NCBI GenBank assembly: GCA_009704445.1
Contig: WLED01000038.1
Coordinates: forward strand, 1-9,972
Direction: 5' to 3'
Source of the DNA: Actinomycetota bacterium
GTDB lineage: Bacteria > Actinomycetota > Actinomycetes > Nanopelagicales > Nanopelagicaceae
Length of the DNA: 9,972 bases
Shown one piece after another: positions 1-6,994 of the stretch (position 1 is the stretch's first letter; every line of letters begins with the position of its first letter). Below the pieces are notes generated by a model, which saw nothing but the letters and a program-made list of their open reading frames with translations, made no database searches and was not told the DNA's origin. Made by a program: the position numbers and the translations under genes.

Positions 1-503
1 AGATCCGCACACCATTTTTCCGTGTTGTGGTTACAGACTCACGCAAGGCACGTAATGGTCTTTCAATTGAGGAGATCGGTCGCTACGTTCCAGGACAAGA
101 ACCATCACTTATCGAGATTAACTCTGAGCGCGCTCAGTACTGGCTCGGAGTAGGCGCACAGCCATCAGAGGCAGTTGCAGCACTTCTTAAAGTAACTGGT
201 GATTGGCAGAAATTTAAGGGCCTTCCAGGAAGTGAAGGAACTCTTCGTGTTGCATCAGTTAAGCCTGCTAAGAGCGTTGCATATGAAGCTGCAATGAAAG
301 CAGCAGCAGCTGAACCTGCAGAGGGTGCTACAACTATGAAGAAAAAAGCACAGGAAAAGCTTGCAGCAAAAGCTAACCCTGTTGCCGAAGAGCCAGTTGT
401 TGAGACAACACCAGAGGCAGTTGTTGAGACAACACCAGAGGCAACAACAGATGCAGTAGCAGAGCCAGTTGCAGAGGTTTCTTCAGAAGCGGCGCCTGAA
501 TAA
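1..503 (+). CDS. rpsP: 30S ribosomal protein S16 (5' end missing)
   Basis: S16 is a small-subunit ribosomal protein that binds 16S rRNA and helps assemble the 30S particle. The gene enters from outside the window: the open frame runs from base 3 with no stop, and its first residues ([14 protein letters not shown]) match S16 from about residue 13, so roughly a dozen N-terminal residues are missing. Further S16 signatures are [35 protein letters not shown] and [20 protein letters not shown] at 27 is internal and should not be taken as the start. After about residue 90 of what is present, the protein continues for some 75 residues as a low-complexity tail rich in Ala, Glu, Val, Pro and Thr, first with Lys ([12 protein letters not shown]), then acidic. 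Such tails are common in actinobacterial S16. Part of the tail is an exact 24-bp tandem duplication. It is the first gene of the rpsP-khpA-rimM-trmD operon seen here, with 2 bp before khpA. Confidence 0.96.
   Translation, partial: IRTPFFRVVVTDSRKARNGLSIEEIGRYVPGQEPSLIEINSERAQYWLGVGAQPSEAVAALLKVTGDWQKFKGLPGSEGTLRVASVKPAKSVAYEAAMKAAAAEPAEGATTMKKKAQEKLAAKANPVAEEPVVETTPEAVVETTPEATTDAVAEPVAEVSSEAAPE
394..443 (+). repeat. 24-bp in-frame tandem duplication in the rpsP tail
   Basis: Bases 394-419 and 418-443 are identical over 26 bases with a 24-bp period, giving two copies that encode VVETTPEA twice. The reading frame is kept. Each copy contains a small inverted repeat GTTGT-TGAG-ACAAC (396-409 and 420-433), so slippage or hairpin-assisted duplication is plausible. 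The identity is at the nucleotide level, so the duplication is probably recent. Confidence 0.9.
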
Positions 504-505
504 CA

Positions 506-745
506 ATGATGGACGAAGCCTTAGAGCATTTAGTAAAAGGAATCGTTGATAATCCTGACGACGTGGTAGTCAAGGAAGTTAATCATCGACGAGGAACAAC
601 GCTAGAAGTTCATGTTAATCCAGAAGACATTGGAAAAGTTATTGGCCGAAATGGTCGTACTGCAAAGGCGCTTCGCACCGTTGTAAGTGCGCTCGCAGGT
701 CGTACAGTGCGCGTCGATCTCATCGAGACCGACGAAGCAAGATAA
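506..745 (+). CDS. khpA: KH-domain RNA-binding protein KhpA (YlqC family)
   Basis: This is a 79-residue single KH-domain protein. KhpA binds RNA, and in Gram-positive bacteria it partners with KhpB/EloR and influences ribosome biogenesis, cell division and sRNA function. The KH signature is clear: the GxxG loop is GRNG at residues 47-50 inside DIGKVIGRNGRTAKALRTV, and the N-terminus (LEHLVKGIVDNPDDV) is typical of the family. The length matches the usual 75-80 residues. Two adjacent ATGs (506 and 509) could start it, and neither has a strong Shine-Dalgarno; the junction with rpsP is TAACAATG, so re-initiation after the rpsP stop is likely. It lies between rpsP and rimM, its standard place, which supports a role in ribosome maturation. 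Confidence 0.95.
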   Translation: MMDEALEHLVKGIVDNPDDVVVKEVNHRRGTTLEVHVNPEDIGKVIGRNGRTAKALRTVVSALAGRTVRVDLIETDEAR

Positions 746-747
746 CA

Positions 748-1248
748 ATGCGCCTTCTCGTGGGGCGAATAGGTCGTGCTCACGGAATTCTTGGCGAAGC
801 AACGATTGAGGTTCGAACTGATGAACCAGATCGTCGCTTTGCTGTTGGAAGCAAAGTGTCGACTGATTCCCATGGTGAATTAAAAATCATCTCTGGTCGC
901 GTTCATAACGGAATTTTACTTCTTGGCTTTGATGGATTTAACGACAGAAATGCAGTTGAAAAGCTTCGAAATACTCTTTTGTATGCAGAAGTAGATATCA
1001 ATGAAACTAGTGATGTTGAAGATGAGTATCACGTCCTTCAACTTGTGGGATGCCAAGCGGTACTTGAAAATGGCAAAGTTTTTGGTGAAGTAACCGATGT
1101 CATTAATCTTCCTGGACAGGATTTACTGGCGATAAAGACAGATGAAGGCGAACAACTGATTCCTTTTGTTCATCAATTGGTGCCAACTGTCGATATAAAG
1201 AGTAAGAAAATTACCGTAATACCACCGGCTCTTATGGAGCGAGATTAA
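748..1248 (+). CDS. rimM: Ribosome maturation factor RimM
   Basis: RimM binds S19 in the 30S head and assists late maturation of 16S rRNA. The 166-residue product has the N-terminal RimM barrel (residues 2-85, opening LLVGRIGRAHGILGEATI and TDEPDRRF) and a C-terminal PRC-barrel (about 93-162, with EYHVLQLVGC, LPGQDLLAI and IPFVHQLVPTVD). The length is normal for the family. The start ATG lies 2 bp after the khpA stop in the same TAACAATG context seen between rpsP and khpA, with no clear Shine-Dalgarno, so translation is probably coupled. The stop abuts the trmD start (TAAATG). Expression is most likely from the rpsP operon promoter outside the window. Confidence 0.96.
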   Translation: MRLLVGRIGRAHGILGEATIEVRTDEPDRRFAVGSKVSTDSHGELKIISGRVHNGILLLGFDGFNDRNAVEKLRNTLLYAEVDINETSDVEDEYHVLQLVGCQAVLENGKVFGEVTDVINLPGQDLLAIKTDEGEQLIPFVHQLVPTVDIKSKKITVIPPALMERD

Positions 1249-1917
1249 ATGAAAATTGATGTAGTCACGATTTTTCCTGAGTATCTAGCACCGCTGCAAC
1301 TTTCTCTTCTTGGAAAAGCACAAGATCAAGGAATTGTAGACATTAATGTCCATGACTTGAGATCAAAGGCAACTGATAACCACCACGCTGTCGATGACAC
1401 TCCATACGGAGGTGGCGCCGGAATGGTGATGCTGCCGGAAATATGGGGGCAGGCTTTAGATTCATTGATGAATCAAGATTCTGATCTGATTATTCTTACA
1501 CCAGCAGGAAAGCGTTTTGATCAGTCGATGGCTGCAAAGTTTTCTCAAGTGTCACACCTTGTTTTTGCATGTGGTCGATATGAAGGAATCGATGATCGCG
1601 TTCGTATGCACTATGAAAACACAGGACATCGAGTTCATGAGGTATCAATCGGTGACTATGTCTTAGGTGGGGGAGAAGTAGCAGCATTAGTGATGATCGA
1701 GGCAATTACGAGATTAATTCCTGGAGTTCTTGGAAATCCCCAATCACTTGCAGAGGAATCACATAACGATGAGGGTTATCTTGAATACCCTAATTTCACG
1801 AAACCTGCAGACTGGCGTAACTTACAGGTGCCAGAAGTTTTACTCAGTGGAAATCATAAAGAGATAGAAAAATGGCGCGCTGAACAGGCCATTGAACGCG
1901 CAAAAAAGAATCGTTAA
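1249..1917 (+). CDS. trmD: tRNA (guanine-N1-)-methyltransferase TrmD
   Basis: TrmD uses S-adenosylmethionine to methylate G37 at N1 in tRNAs with G36-G37, which prevents +1 frameshifting; it is normally essential. The 222-residue product is near the usual 225-250. SPOUT trefoil-knot features are present: MKIDVVTIFPEYL at the N-terminus, DDTPYGGGAGMVM (49-61), LVFACGRYEGIDDRV (104-118), IGDYVLGGGEVAA (134-146) and the tRNA-contacting SLAEESHNDEGYLEYPNFTKP region (166-186). The start follows the rimM stop directly (TAAATG), and a GGAG at 1236-1239 gives a good ribosome-binding site 9 bp upstream. It is the last gene of this block here. The expected next gene, rplS, is missing, and no T-rich terminator hairpin follows the stop. 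Confidence 0.97.
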   Translation: MKIDVVTIFPEYLAPLQLSLLGKAQDQGIVDINVHDLRSKATDNHHAVDDTPYGGGAGMVMLPEIWGQALDSLMNQDSDLIILTPAGKRFDQSMAAKFSQVSHLVFACGRYEGIDDRVRMHYENTGHRVHEVSIGDYVLGGGEVAALVMIEAITRLIPGVLGNPQSLAEESHNDEGYLEYPNFTKPADWRNLQVPEVLLSGNHKEIEKWRAEQAIERAKKNR

Positions 1918-1991
1918 ATACTCAGATCTATGAAATCTATGGAATCAAGTAGAGTTGGCAGTATGTGCAGAGAGTTAGAAATTAAGCTGCC
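1918..1991 (+). promoter_or_regulatory. trmD-miaB gap with possible miaB promoter
   Basis: This 74-bp gap is the longest noncoding stretch in the left half. TTGGCA at 1955-1960 matches a -35 box at five of six positions. A weak -10 candidate, GAAATT at 1978-1983, sits 17 bp downstream and matches TATAAT at only three positions. The heptamer ATCTATG occurs twice (1926-1932 and 1935-1941, 9-bp period). No stem followed by a T run is seen, so there is no obvious intrinsic terminator for trmD. The promoter is tentative: the -35 is good and the -10 is poor. Confidence 0.3.
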
Positions 1992-3413
1992 ATGACACGT
2001 TCCTATTTAGTAGAAACCTATGGATGTCAGATGAACGTCCATGATTCAGAGCGAATTGCAGGTTTATTGGACGAGGCAGGCTATGTTCCTGTAACTGAAG
2101 GAGAACAAGCGGATTTAGTTGTTTTCAACACTTGCGCGGTTCGAGAAAATGCAGACAATAAACTTTATGGAAATTTGAGCTTTCTGGCACCAATAAAAAA
2201 GGCAAACCCCCATATGCAAATTGCTGTTGGAGGTTGTCTTGCTCAGAAGGACCAAGCCACCATTATTAAAAAAGCTCCATATGTCGATGTTGTATTTGGT
2301 ACTCACAATGTTGGTTCATTACCTGTGCTCTTGGAGCGTGCTCGAATTGAAGAAGAGTCTCAGATAGAGATTTTAGAAGCGTTGGAACATTTCCCTTCAA
2401 CCTTGCCAGCGCGCCGGCTTTCAGCTTTTTCATCATGGGTATCAGTCTCTGTAGGGTGCAACAACACATGCACTTTTTGTATTGTCCCAACTCTTCGCGG
2501 TATTGAAAAAGATAGAAATGCCGAAGACATTCTCAATGAAGTCAAAGCTTTGGTTGATCAAGGTGTTATTGAAATTACTCTCTTGGGTCAAAATGTAAAT
2601 GCCTACGGAGTCGATTTTTCAGATCGCGGTGCCTTCGCAAATCTTTTGCGATCCTGTGGCCAGATAGAGGGCTTGGAGCGGGTTCGCTTTATGTCACCCC
2701 ACCCTCGAGATTTCACAGATGATGTCATCGATGCAATGGCACAAACATCTAACGTAATGCCGCACTTGCACATGCCCCTTCAGTCGGGATCGGATCGAAT
2801 TTTGCAACAAATGAGACGCTCTTATCGAAGCGATAGATACCTGGGAATTTTAGATCGAGTGCGTAAGGCGATGCCTCAAGCAATGATTACAACTGACATC
2901 ATCGTTGGATTTCCCGGAGAAAGTGAAGAGGATTTTCAACAAACATTAGATCTATGCACGCAAGCAAGATTTGCTGCTGCCTATACATATCAGTATTCAA
3001 AACGACCAGGAACACCTGCAGCAACAATGCCTGATCAAGTGAGCCAAGAAGTAGTGGGCGAAAGATACACACGCCTTCATAATCATCAGCAGGAGATATC
3101 TCTTTCAGTTAATCAAGAAAGTATTGGCTCAATTCATAAAGTCTTAGTCGGAGATTATGAAGGTCGCAGGGATGAAGCGCAGTCTCGTTTAACCGGACGC
3201 AGTGAAGATTTTCGCCTTGTTCACTTCGATAACACCACTTTGGCTAGACCAGGTGATGAAGTGACTGTAAAGATCTCACAAGCTTCGGCGCATTACTTAA
3301 TTGGAGATGCGATTTCAGTCCGACAGACAAGAGGGGCGCAGGCACATCAAGATCGAATTGAGGGCAAGGGTAAATCCGCGACGATGCTTGGAATTCCTTC
3401 GGTAAAAAAATGA
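1992..3413 (+). CDS. miaB: tRNA-2-methylthio-N6-dimethylallyladenosine synthase MiaB
   Basis: MiaB is a radical-SAM methylthiotransferase that converts i6A37 to ms2i6A37 in tRNAs reading codons that begin with U. The 473-residue protein has the UPF0004 N-terminal domain with cysteines C12, C48 and C82 for the auxiliary 4Fe-4S cluster. The radical-SAM core carries CNNTCTFC (C156, C160, C163), and a C-terminal TRAM domain lies at about 376-445. Family motifs include [47 protein letters not shown] and [12 protein letters not shown]. The start ATG gives the family N-terminus exactly; there is no strong ribosome-binding site, only weak AGAG upstream. About 25 basic residues follow the TRAM domain. 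Its last bases overlap the miaA start (ATGA), tying together the two enzymes of the same modification. The substrate of MiaB is the product of MiaA, encoded next. Confidence 0.97.
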   Translation: MTRSYLVETYGCQMNVHDSERIAGLLDEAGYVPVTEGEQADLVVFNTCAVRENADNKLYGNLSFLAPIKKANPHMQIAVGGCLAQKDQATIIKKAPYVDVVFGTHNVGSLPVLLERARIEEESQIEILEALEHFPSTLPARRLSAFSSWVSVSVGCNNTCTFCIVPTLRGIEKDRNAEDILNEVKALVDQGVIEITLLGQNVNAYGVDFSDRGAFANLLRSCGQIEGLERVRFMSPHPRDFTDDVIDAMAQTSNVMPHLHMPLQSGSDRILQQMRRSYRSDRYLGILDRVRKAMPQAMITTDIIVGFPGESEEDFQQTLDLCTQARFAAAYTYQYSKRPGTPAATMPDQVSQEVVGERYTRLHNHQQEISLSVNQESIGSIHKVLVGDYEGRRDEAQSRLTGRSEDFRLVHFDNTTLARPGDEVTVKISQASAHYLIGDAISVRQTRGAQAHQDRIEGKGKSATMLGIPSVKK

Positions 3414-4315
3414 ATGTGATTGTCATTTGTGGAGCAACTGCTACTGGAAAGAGTGATCTTGCAGTCGCATTAGCACGTGAAATAGACGGTGAAGTAATTA
3501 ATGCAGACTCCATGCAGCTATATAAAGGTATGGATATTGGTACGGCAAAGATCACTCTTGAGGAACAACAGGGCGTTCCGCATCATTTAATGGATCAATT
3601 GGATGTTACAGAAGATGCCAACGTTGCCTGGTATCAGGAAAAAGCTCGTGAGAAAATCACAGAAGTTCATTCACGCAAAAAAAATGCAATCATTGTTGGT
3701 GGGACCGGACTTTACATAAAGGCAATCTTGGATGATTTGAATTTTCCGGATACAGACCCTGTGGTTCGAACAGAACTTGAACTTGAGTATGCGACAAAGG
3801 GCATTGGACCACTCTTTGAAAGATTAGAAAAGCTAGATCCAGCGGCAGCTTTAGCAATAGACAAAGCAAACTCTAGAAGAGTTATTCGCGCTCTTGAAGT
3901 TATAAAGATTACAGGTAAACCATTTACTGCAAACTTGCCTAGGAAAGAAAGTACGAGTTACCCAGAGGCCTTGCAATTTGGTTTAGTGATGGACCGTGAA
4001 CTCCTTGGTGAAAAAATTTCAGCACGTGTTGAAAGAATGTGGCAAGCAGGTTTTGTTGCAGAGGTTGAATCATTGATCGAAGCTGGAATTACTCGTGGCA
4101 CCACTGCTCAAAAGGCCTTGGGGTACTCACAAGTTATCGCTTACAAAGAGGGGAAAATCTCCGAAGAAGAGGCTATTGAAGAGACCAAGCGTGCAACACG
4201 CCAATATGCGCGCAGACAAGAAACCTGGTTTTCTAGAGACGAGCGAATAATGTGGATCTCACCAATACAAAATCGAATCGAACGCATTCTTAATTCGTTA
4301 AACTCATCTACATGA
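3410..4315 (+). CDS. miaA: tRNA dimethylallyltransferase MiaA
   Basis: MiaA transfers the dimethylallyl group from dimethylallyl diphosphate to N6 of A37 in tRNAs that read UNN codons; MiaB then thiomethylates it. The 301-residue product has the P-loop GATATGKS (8-15), [17 protein letters not shown] (31-47), the PHHLMDQLD motif (57-65), [10 protein letters not shown] (96-105), [11 protein letters not shown] (154-164), KALGYSQVI (235-243) and the closing [11 protein letters not shown] (264-274). Together these cover the IPP-transferase fold end to end with no break. The length is typical for the family (300-320). The start overlaps the miaB stop by 4 bp (ATGA) and the end overlaps the dapF start the same way, so the three genes are probably translationally coupled on one transcript. 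Confidence 0.97.
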   Translation: MNVIVICGATATGKSDLAVALAREIDGEVINADSMQLYKGMDIGTAKITLEEQQGVPHHLMDQLDVTEDANVAWYQEKAREKITEVHSRKKNAIIVGGTGLYIKAILDDLNFPDTDPVVRTELELEYATKGIGPLFERLEKLDPAAALAIDKANSRRVIRALEVIKITGKPFTANLPRKESTSYPEALQFGLVMDRELLGEKISARVERMWQAGFVAEVESLIEAGITRGTTAQKALGYSQVIAYKEGKISEEEAIEETKRATRQYARRQETWFSRDERIMWISPIQNRIERILNSLNSST

Positions 4316-5109
4316 TTGCAACATATGGGCACGGCACGCACAACGACTTTGTTCTAGTCTTTGATCCTCTCAATGAGCATTCAATTACTACTGCCCAGAC
4401 TGCTGCCATTTGCAATCGTGAGAATGGAATTGGAGCCGATGGGCTCATTCGAATTATCAAGCGAAACGACAAATGGTTCATGGATTATCGAAATTCCGAT
4501 GGTTCTCTGGCAGAAATGTGTGGCAACGGCATACGAGTAATGGCTCGCTATTTAGTCGAACGCGGTCATCAGCCTGAAGGTATTTTTGCAATCGATACGA
4601 GAGATGGAGTTAAGCATCTTCGCGTTCCGCTAACTGATGATATTTCCGTCAACATGGGCCAAGTAAGTGATGAAGGCGAGAGCATAACGGCTGCAACGAA
4701 TGGAAAAATTTGGAATGGATACAACATCAGTGTAGGAAATCCTCATGCTGTGGTCTTTGTTGACGATATCAACGAAGTTGGAGATCTGCTGGATGCACCG
4801 GTAGTTCGACCTAAGGACTCTTATCCAGAGGGTGTAAATGTTGAGTTCGTTGAAGTCACAAGTGATAACGAGATTTCGATGCGTGTTTACGAAAGAGGCT
4901 CTGGTGAAACACAATCATGTGGAACTGGAACCTGCGCTGTTGCGTTAGCTGCAACTATTCATGCCAACAGAAAACTACCCGCGACATGGATCATCAATAC
5001 TCCGGGGGGCCGTTTAGAGGTCTCAATTGACGGTCACTCCAATGCAACACTGACTGGGCCCGCAGTGTTAGTAAAAGATGTAGACATCTCTAGGTTTCTC
5101 CTTGAGTAA
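4312..5109 (+). CDS. dapF: Diaminopimelate epimerase
   Basis: DapF interconverts LL- and meso-diaminopimelate without a cofactor, giving the precursor of lysine and of the peptidoglycan cross-bridge. The two catalytic cysteines are visible: C70 in SLAEMCGNGIRVMARYL and C203 in ERGSGETQSCGTGTCAVA. Substrate-binding asparagines sit in GHGTHNDFVL (N11), FMDYRNSDG (N61), VGNPHAV (N143) and EGVNVEF (N176), and E194-R195 precede the second cysteine. At 265 residues it is slightly shorter than many actinobacterial homologues (about 275-290) but lacks nothing essential. It overlaps miaA by 4 bp (ATGA) and hflX by 8 bp. It shares no pathway with its tRNA-modification neighbours; the miaA-dapF-hflX order is a conserved actinobacterial linkage. 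Confidence 0.97.
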   Translation: MIATYGHGTHNDFVLVFDPLNEHSITTAQTAAICNRENGIGADGLIRIIKRNDKWFMDYRNSDGSLAEMCGNGIRVMARYLVERGHQPEGIFAIDTRDGVKHLRVPLTDDISVNMGQVSDEGESITAATNGKIWNGYNISVGNPHAVVFVDDINEVGDLLDAPVVRPKDSYPEGVNVEFVEVTSDNEISMRVYERGSGETQSCGTGTCAVALAATIHANRKLPATWIINTPGGRLEVSIDGHSNATLTGPAVLVKDVDISRFLLE

Positions 5110-6589
5110 AGATTTTGATGAAAAGATAGATGATCAATTTGATCATGAGTTTGAAAAACTTCTGGAAGAAAGTGCACGAGTAGCAGCAGAGTTTGATGCA
5201 GCAGAGGCCGATGAAACAATCGATCAATCGCAAGAACTATCTGAGCGAAATGCATTGCGTCGAGTTAAGGGATTTTCAACCGAACTACAAGATATTTCTG
5301 AGGCCGAATATCGCCAGCTCCAACTGGAGCGCGTCGTGCTTGTGGGAGTTTGGACTGAAGGAACAATTGCCGATGCGGAGAACTCTTTAGCAGAGTTAAA
5401 AGCATTGGCAGAGACTGCTGGATCAGAGGTTCTTGAAGGTTTGATTCAACGTCGAGACAAGCCAGATCCCGCTACCTACATAGGTTCAGGAAAAGTGATC
5501 GAACTAAAAAGCGTTGTTGTTTCAACTGGCGCTGACACAGTTGTTTGCGATGGTGAACTATCTCCGTCACAGCTTCGTCAATTAGAAGATAAGTTAAAAG
5601 TTAAAGTTGTTGACCGAACTGCATTGATCCTAGATATCTTCGCCCAGCATGCAAAAAGCAAAGAAGGTAAGGCCCAAGTCGAATTAGCTCAAATCGCTTA
5701 CTTACTTCCAAGACTTCGAGGCTGGGGTGATTCACTCTCACGTCAGGTTGGTGGTCGAGCTGCAGGCGGTGCGGGTATTGGTGGTCGTGGACCTGGTGAA
5801 ACAAAAATCGAAACTGATCGACGCAGAATTCGGGACAAAATGGCAAAGCTTCGCGGTGAAATTGCCGAGATGAAAACTGCCCGTGACACAAAAAGGCAGG
5901 AACGTCGCAGGAACAACATTCCCTCAGTTGCAATCGCAGGGTATACAAATGCTGGTAAATCCTCACTGCTCAACAAACTTACCAACGCAGGAGTTTTAGT
6001 CGAGAACGCACTATTTGCCACCTTGGATCCAACTGTTCGAAAAACACAGACTCACGATGGACGGATATACACATTAAGTGACACTGTTGGATTCGTTCGC
6101 CACCTTCCACACCAACTTATCGATGCATTCAAGTCGACTTTAGAAGAGGTTTCTCAATCAGATTTGATTGTTCATGTTGTTGATGGCTCACATCCAAATC
6201 CATTTGAGCAGATTAAGGCTGTTCGCCTAGTCATAGATGAAATCGGTGGCAAGGAGATTCCTGAAATAATTGCCATAAACAAAGTTGATATTGCTGATCC
6301 AAATATTGTTATGGAGATTTTGCGCAAGGAACCCAACAGTTATGCTTTTTCTGTTCGAACTGGCTTTGGTATCGAGGGATTACTACATGCAATTGAAAGC
6401 TCTCTACCGCGCCCATCTGTGGAAGTCTCAGTAGTCATTCCGTACGACAGGGGAGACCTGGTTCATGCCATACATGAGTCGGGCGAGATATTTTCAGAGT
6501 CATACGTTGCAGAGGGAACAGCGATCCACGCTCGCGTAGATGCGAGCCTGGCTCAAAGAATCGAAAAATCTGGCCAGGTTCAGGAATAA
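5102..6589 (+). CDS. hflX: Ribosome-associated GTPase HflX
   Basis: HflX is a GTPase that binds the 50S subunit and can split stalled or stress-inactivated 70S ribosomes. The 495-residue product has an acidic N-terminal extension (1-50), the HflX N-terminal domain (about 77-165, with RDKPDPATYIGSGKV), the helical linker with LLPRLRGWGDSLSRQ and GGRGPGETKIETDRR (201-241), and the G domain. G1 is GYTNAGKS (280-287), G3 is DTVG (327-330), G4 is NKVD (393-396) and G5 lies in FSVRTG. A short C-terminal domain follows. The start appears to be TTG at 5102, overlapping the dapF stop by 8 bp: no in-frame ATG lies nearby, and the frame is open and acidic from this point. No strong ribosome-binding site is seen, so the exact start is less sure than the identity. 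lexA, often found downstream in this phylum, is absent. Confidence 0.95.
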   Translation: MSKDFDEKIDDQFDHEFEKLLEESARVAAEFDAAEADETIDQSQELSERNALRRVKGFSTELQDISEAEYRQLQLERVVLVGVWTEGTIADAENSLAELKALAETAGSEVLEGLIQRRDKPDPATYIGSGKVIELKSVVVSTGADTVVCDGELSPSQLRQLEDKLKVKVVDRTALILDIFAQHAKSKEGKAQVELAQIAYLLPRLRGWGDSLSRQVGGRAAGGAGIGGRGPGETKIETDRRRIRDKMAKLRGEIAEMKTARDTKRQERRRNNIPSVAIAGYTNAGKSSLLNKLTNAGVLVENALFATLDPTVRKTQTHDGRIYTLSDTVGFVRHLPHQLIDAFKSTLEEVSQSDLIVHVVDGSHPNPFEQIKAVRLVIDEIGGKEIPEIIAINKVDIADPNIVMEILRKEPNSYAFSVRTGFGIEGLLHAIESSLPRPSVEVSVVIPYDRGDLVHAIHESGEIFSESYVAEGTAIHARVDASLAQRIEKSGQVQE

Positions 6590-6697
6590 CCAGAGTTTGT
6601 GGCGTGTTGTAGCAAATAGATGGTGTTAAATGCGCCATGATGCGCCCGCAGAGAGTTATCGGCTAAACGACGAAGTATCGAAAAGGTGGTGAGAGCA
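6590..6697 (+). promoter_or_regulatory. Leader region of the DUF4193 gene with strong ribosome-binding site
   Basis: This 108-bp gap separates hflX from the DUF4193 gene. AAGGTGGTGAG at 6683-6693 holds a strong Shine-Dalgarno, about 7 bp before the ATG at 6698, one of the best in the window. The heptamer ATGCGCC occurs twice (6630-6636 and 6640-6646), spaced one helical turn apart. A 20-codon ORF (6630-6692) fits in the gap. A promoter is expected here, but I could not find a -35/-10 pair with proper spacing: TTGTAG (6607-6612) and TTAAAT (6626-6631) are only 13 bp apart. Confidence 0.45.
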
Positions 6698-6994
6698 ATG
6701 GCAACTGATTACGACACACCCAGAAAAACCGATGAGGAACTTCATGAGGAGTCTCTTGAAGAGTTAAAAGCAAAGCGAGTTGATGCTCAATCTGGCCAGA
6801 TCGATGTTGATGAAGCTGAAGCAGCTGAAAATCTTGAACTGCCCGGTGCAGATCTTTCTGGTGAAGAGCTTGCAGTGCGAGTTGTCCCGAAGCAAGTTAA
6901 TGAATTCACTTGCTCACGCTGTTTCTTAGTGCATCATATCTCTCAGTTAGCCAAGGGTGAAGGTGCAAAAGCTGTTTGTAAAGAGTGTAATTAA
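6698..6994 (+). CDS. DUF4193 family zinc-ribbon protein
   Basis: This is a 98-residue protein of the actinobacterial DUF4193 family, whose molecular role is unknown. The opening MATDYDTPRKTDEEL is the family signature. The middle (15-65) is strongly acidic and probably flexible. The C-terminus holds two CxxC pairs (C72/C75 in FTCSRCFLVHH and C94/C97 in VCKECN), which should bind one zinc as a zinc ribbon. The start is placed at ATG 6698, not at the in-frame GTG at 6686, because the family N-terminus begins there and a strong Shine-Dalgarno lies about 7 bp before it. The gene converges on the DUF3093 gene, and their stop codons overlap on TTAA (6991-6994). The convergent arrangement matches mycobacteria. 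A nucleic-acid or RNA-polymerase-associated role is conceivable from the zinc ribbon but is not shown. Confidence 0.9.
   Translation: MATDYDTPRKTDEELHEESLEELKAKRVDAQSGQIDVDEAEAAENLELPGADLSGEELAVRVVPKQVNEFTCSRCFLVHHISQLAKGEGAKAVCKECN

Noticed and set aside
27..29. GTG at 27 as the start of rpsP
   Set aside because: The frame is open to the window edge and the residues before the GTG (IRTPFFRV) are conserved S16 sequence, so the gene is simply cut by the window.
6547..6594. Inverted repeats at the end of hflX (CCTGGC/GCCAGG and TCTGG/CCAGA) as a terminator
   Set aside because: The stems are short, have loops of 16-20 bases and lie mostly in coding sequence, and no T run follows. They do not meet the form of an intrinsic terminator.
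6686..6697. GTG at 6686 as the start of the DUF4193 gene
   Set aside because: It lies inside the Shine-Dalgarno sequence, and the family N-terminus MATDYDTPRK begins at ATG 6698.
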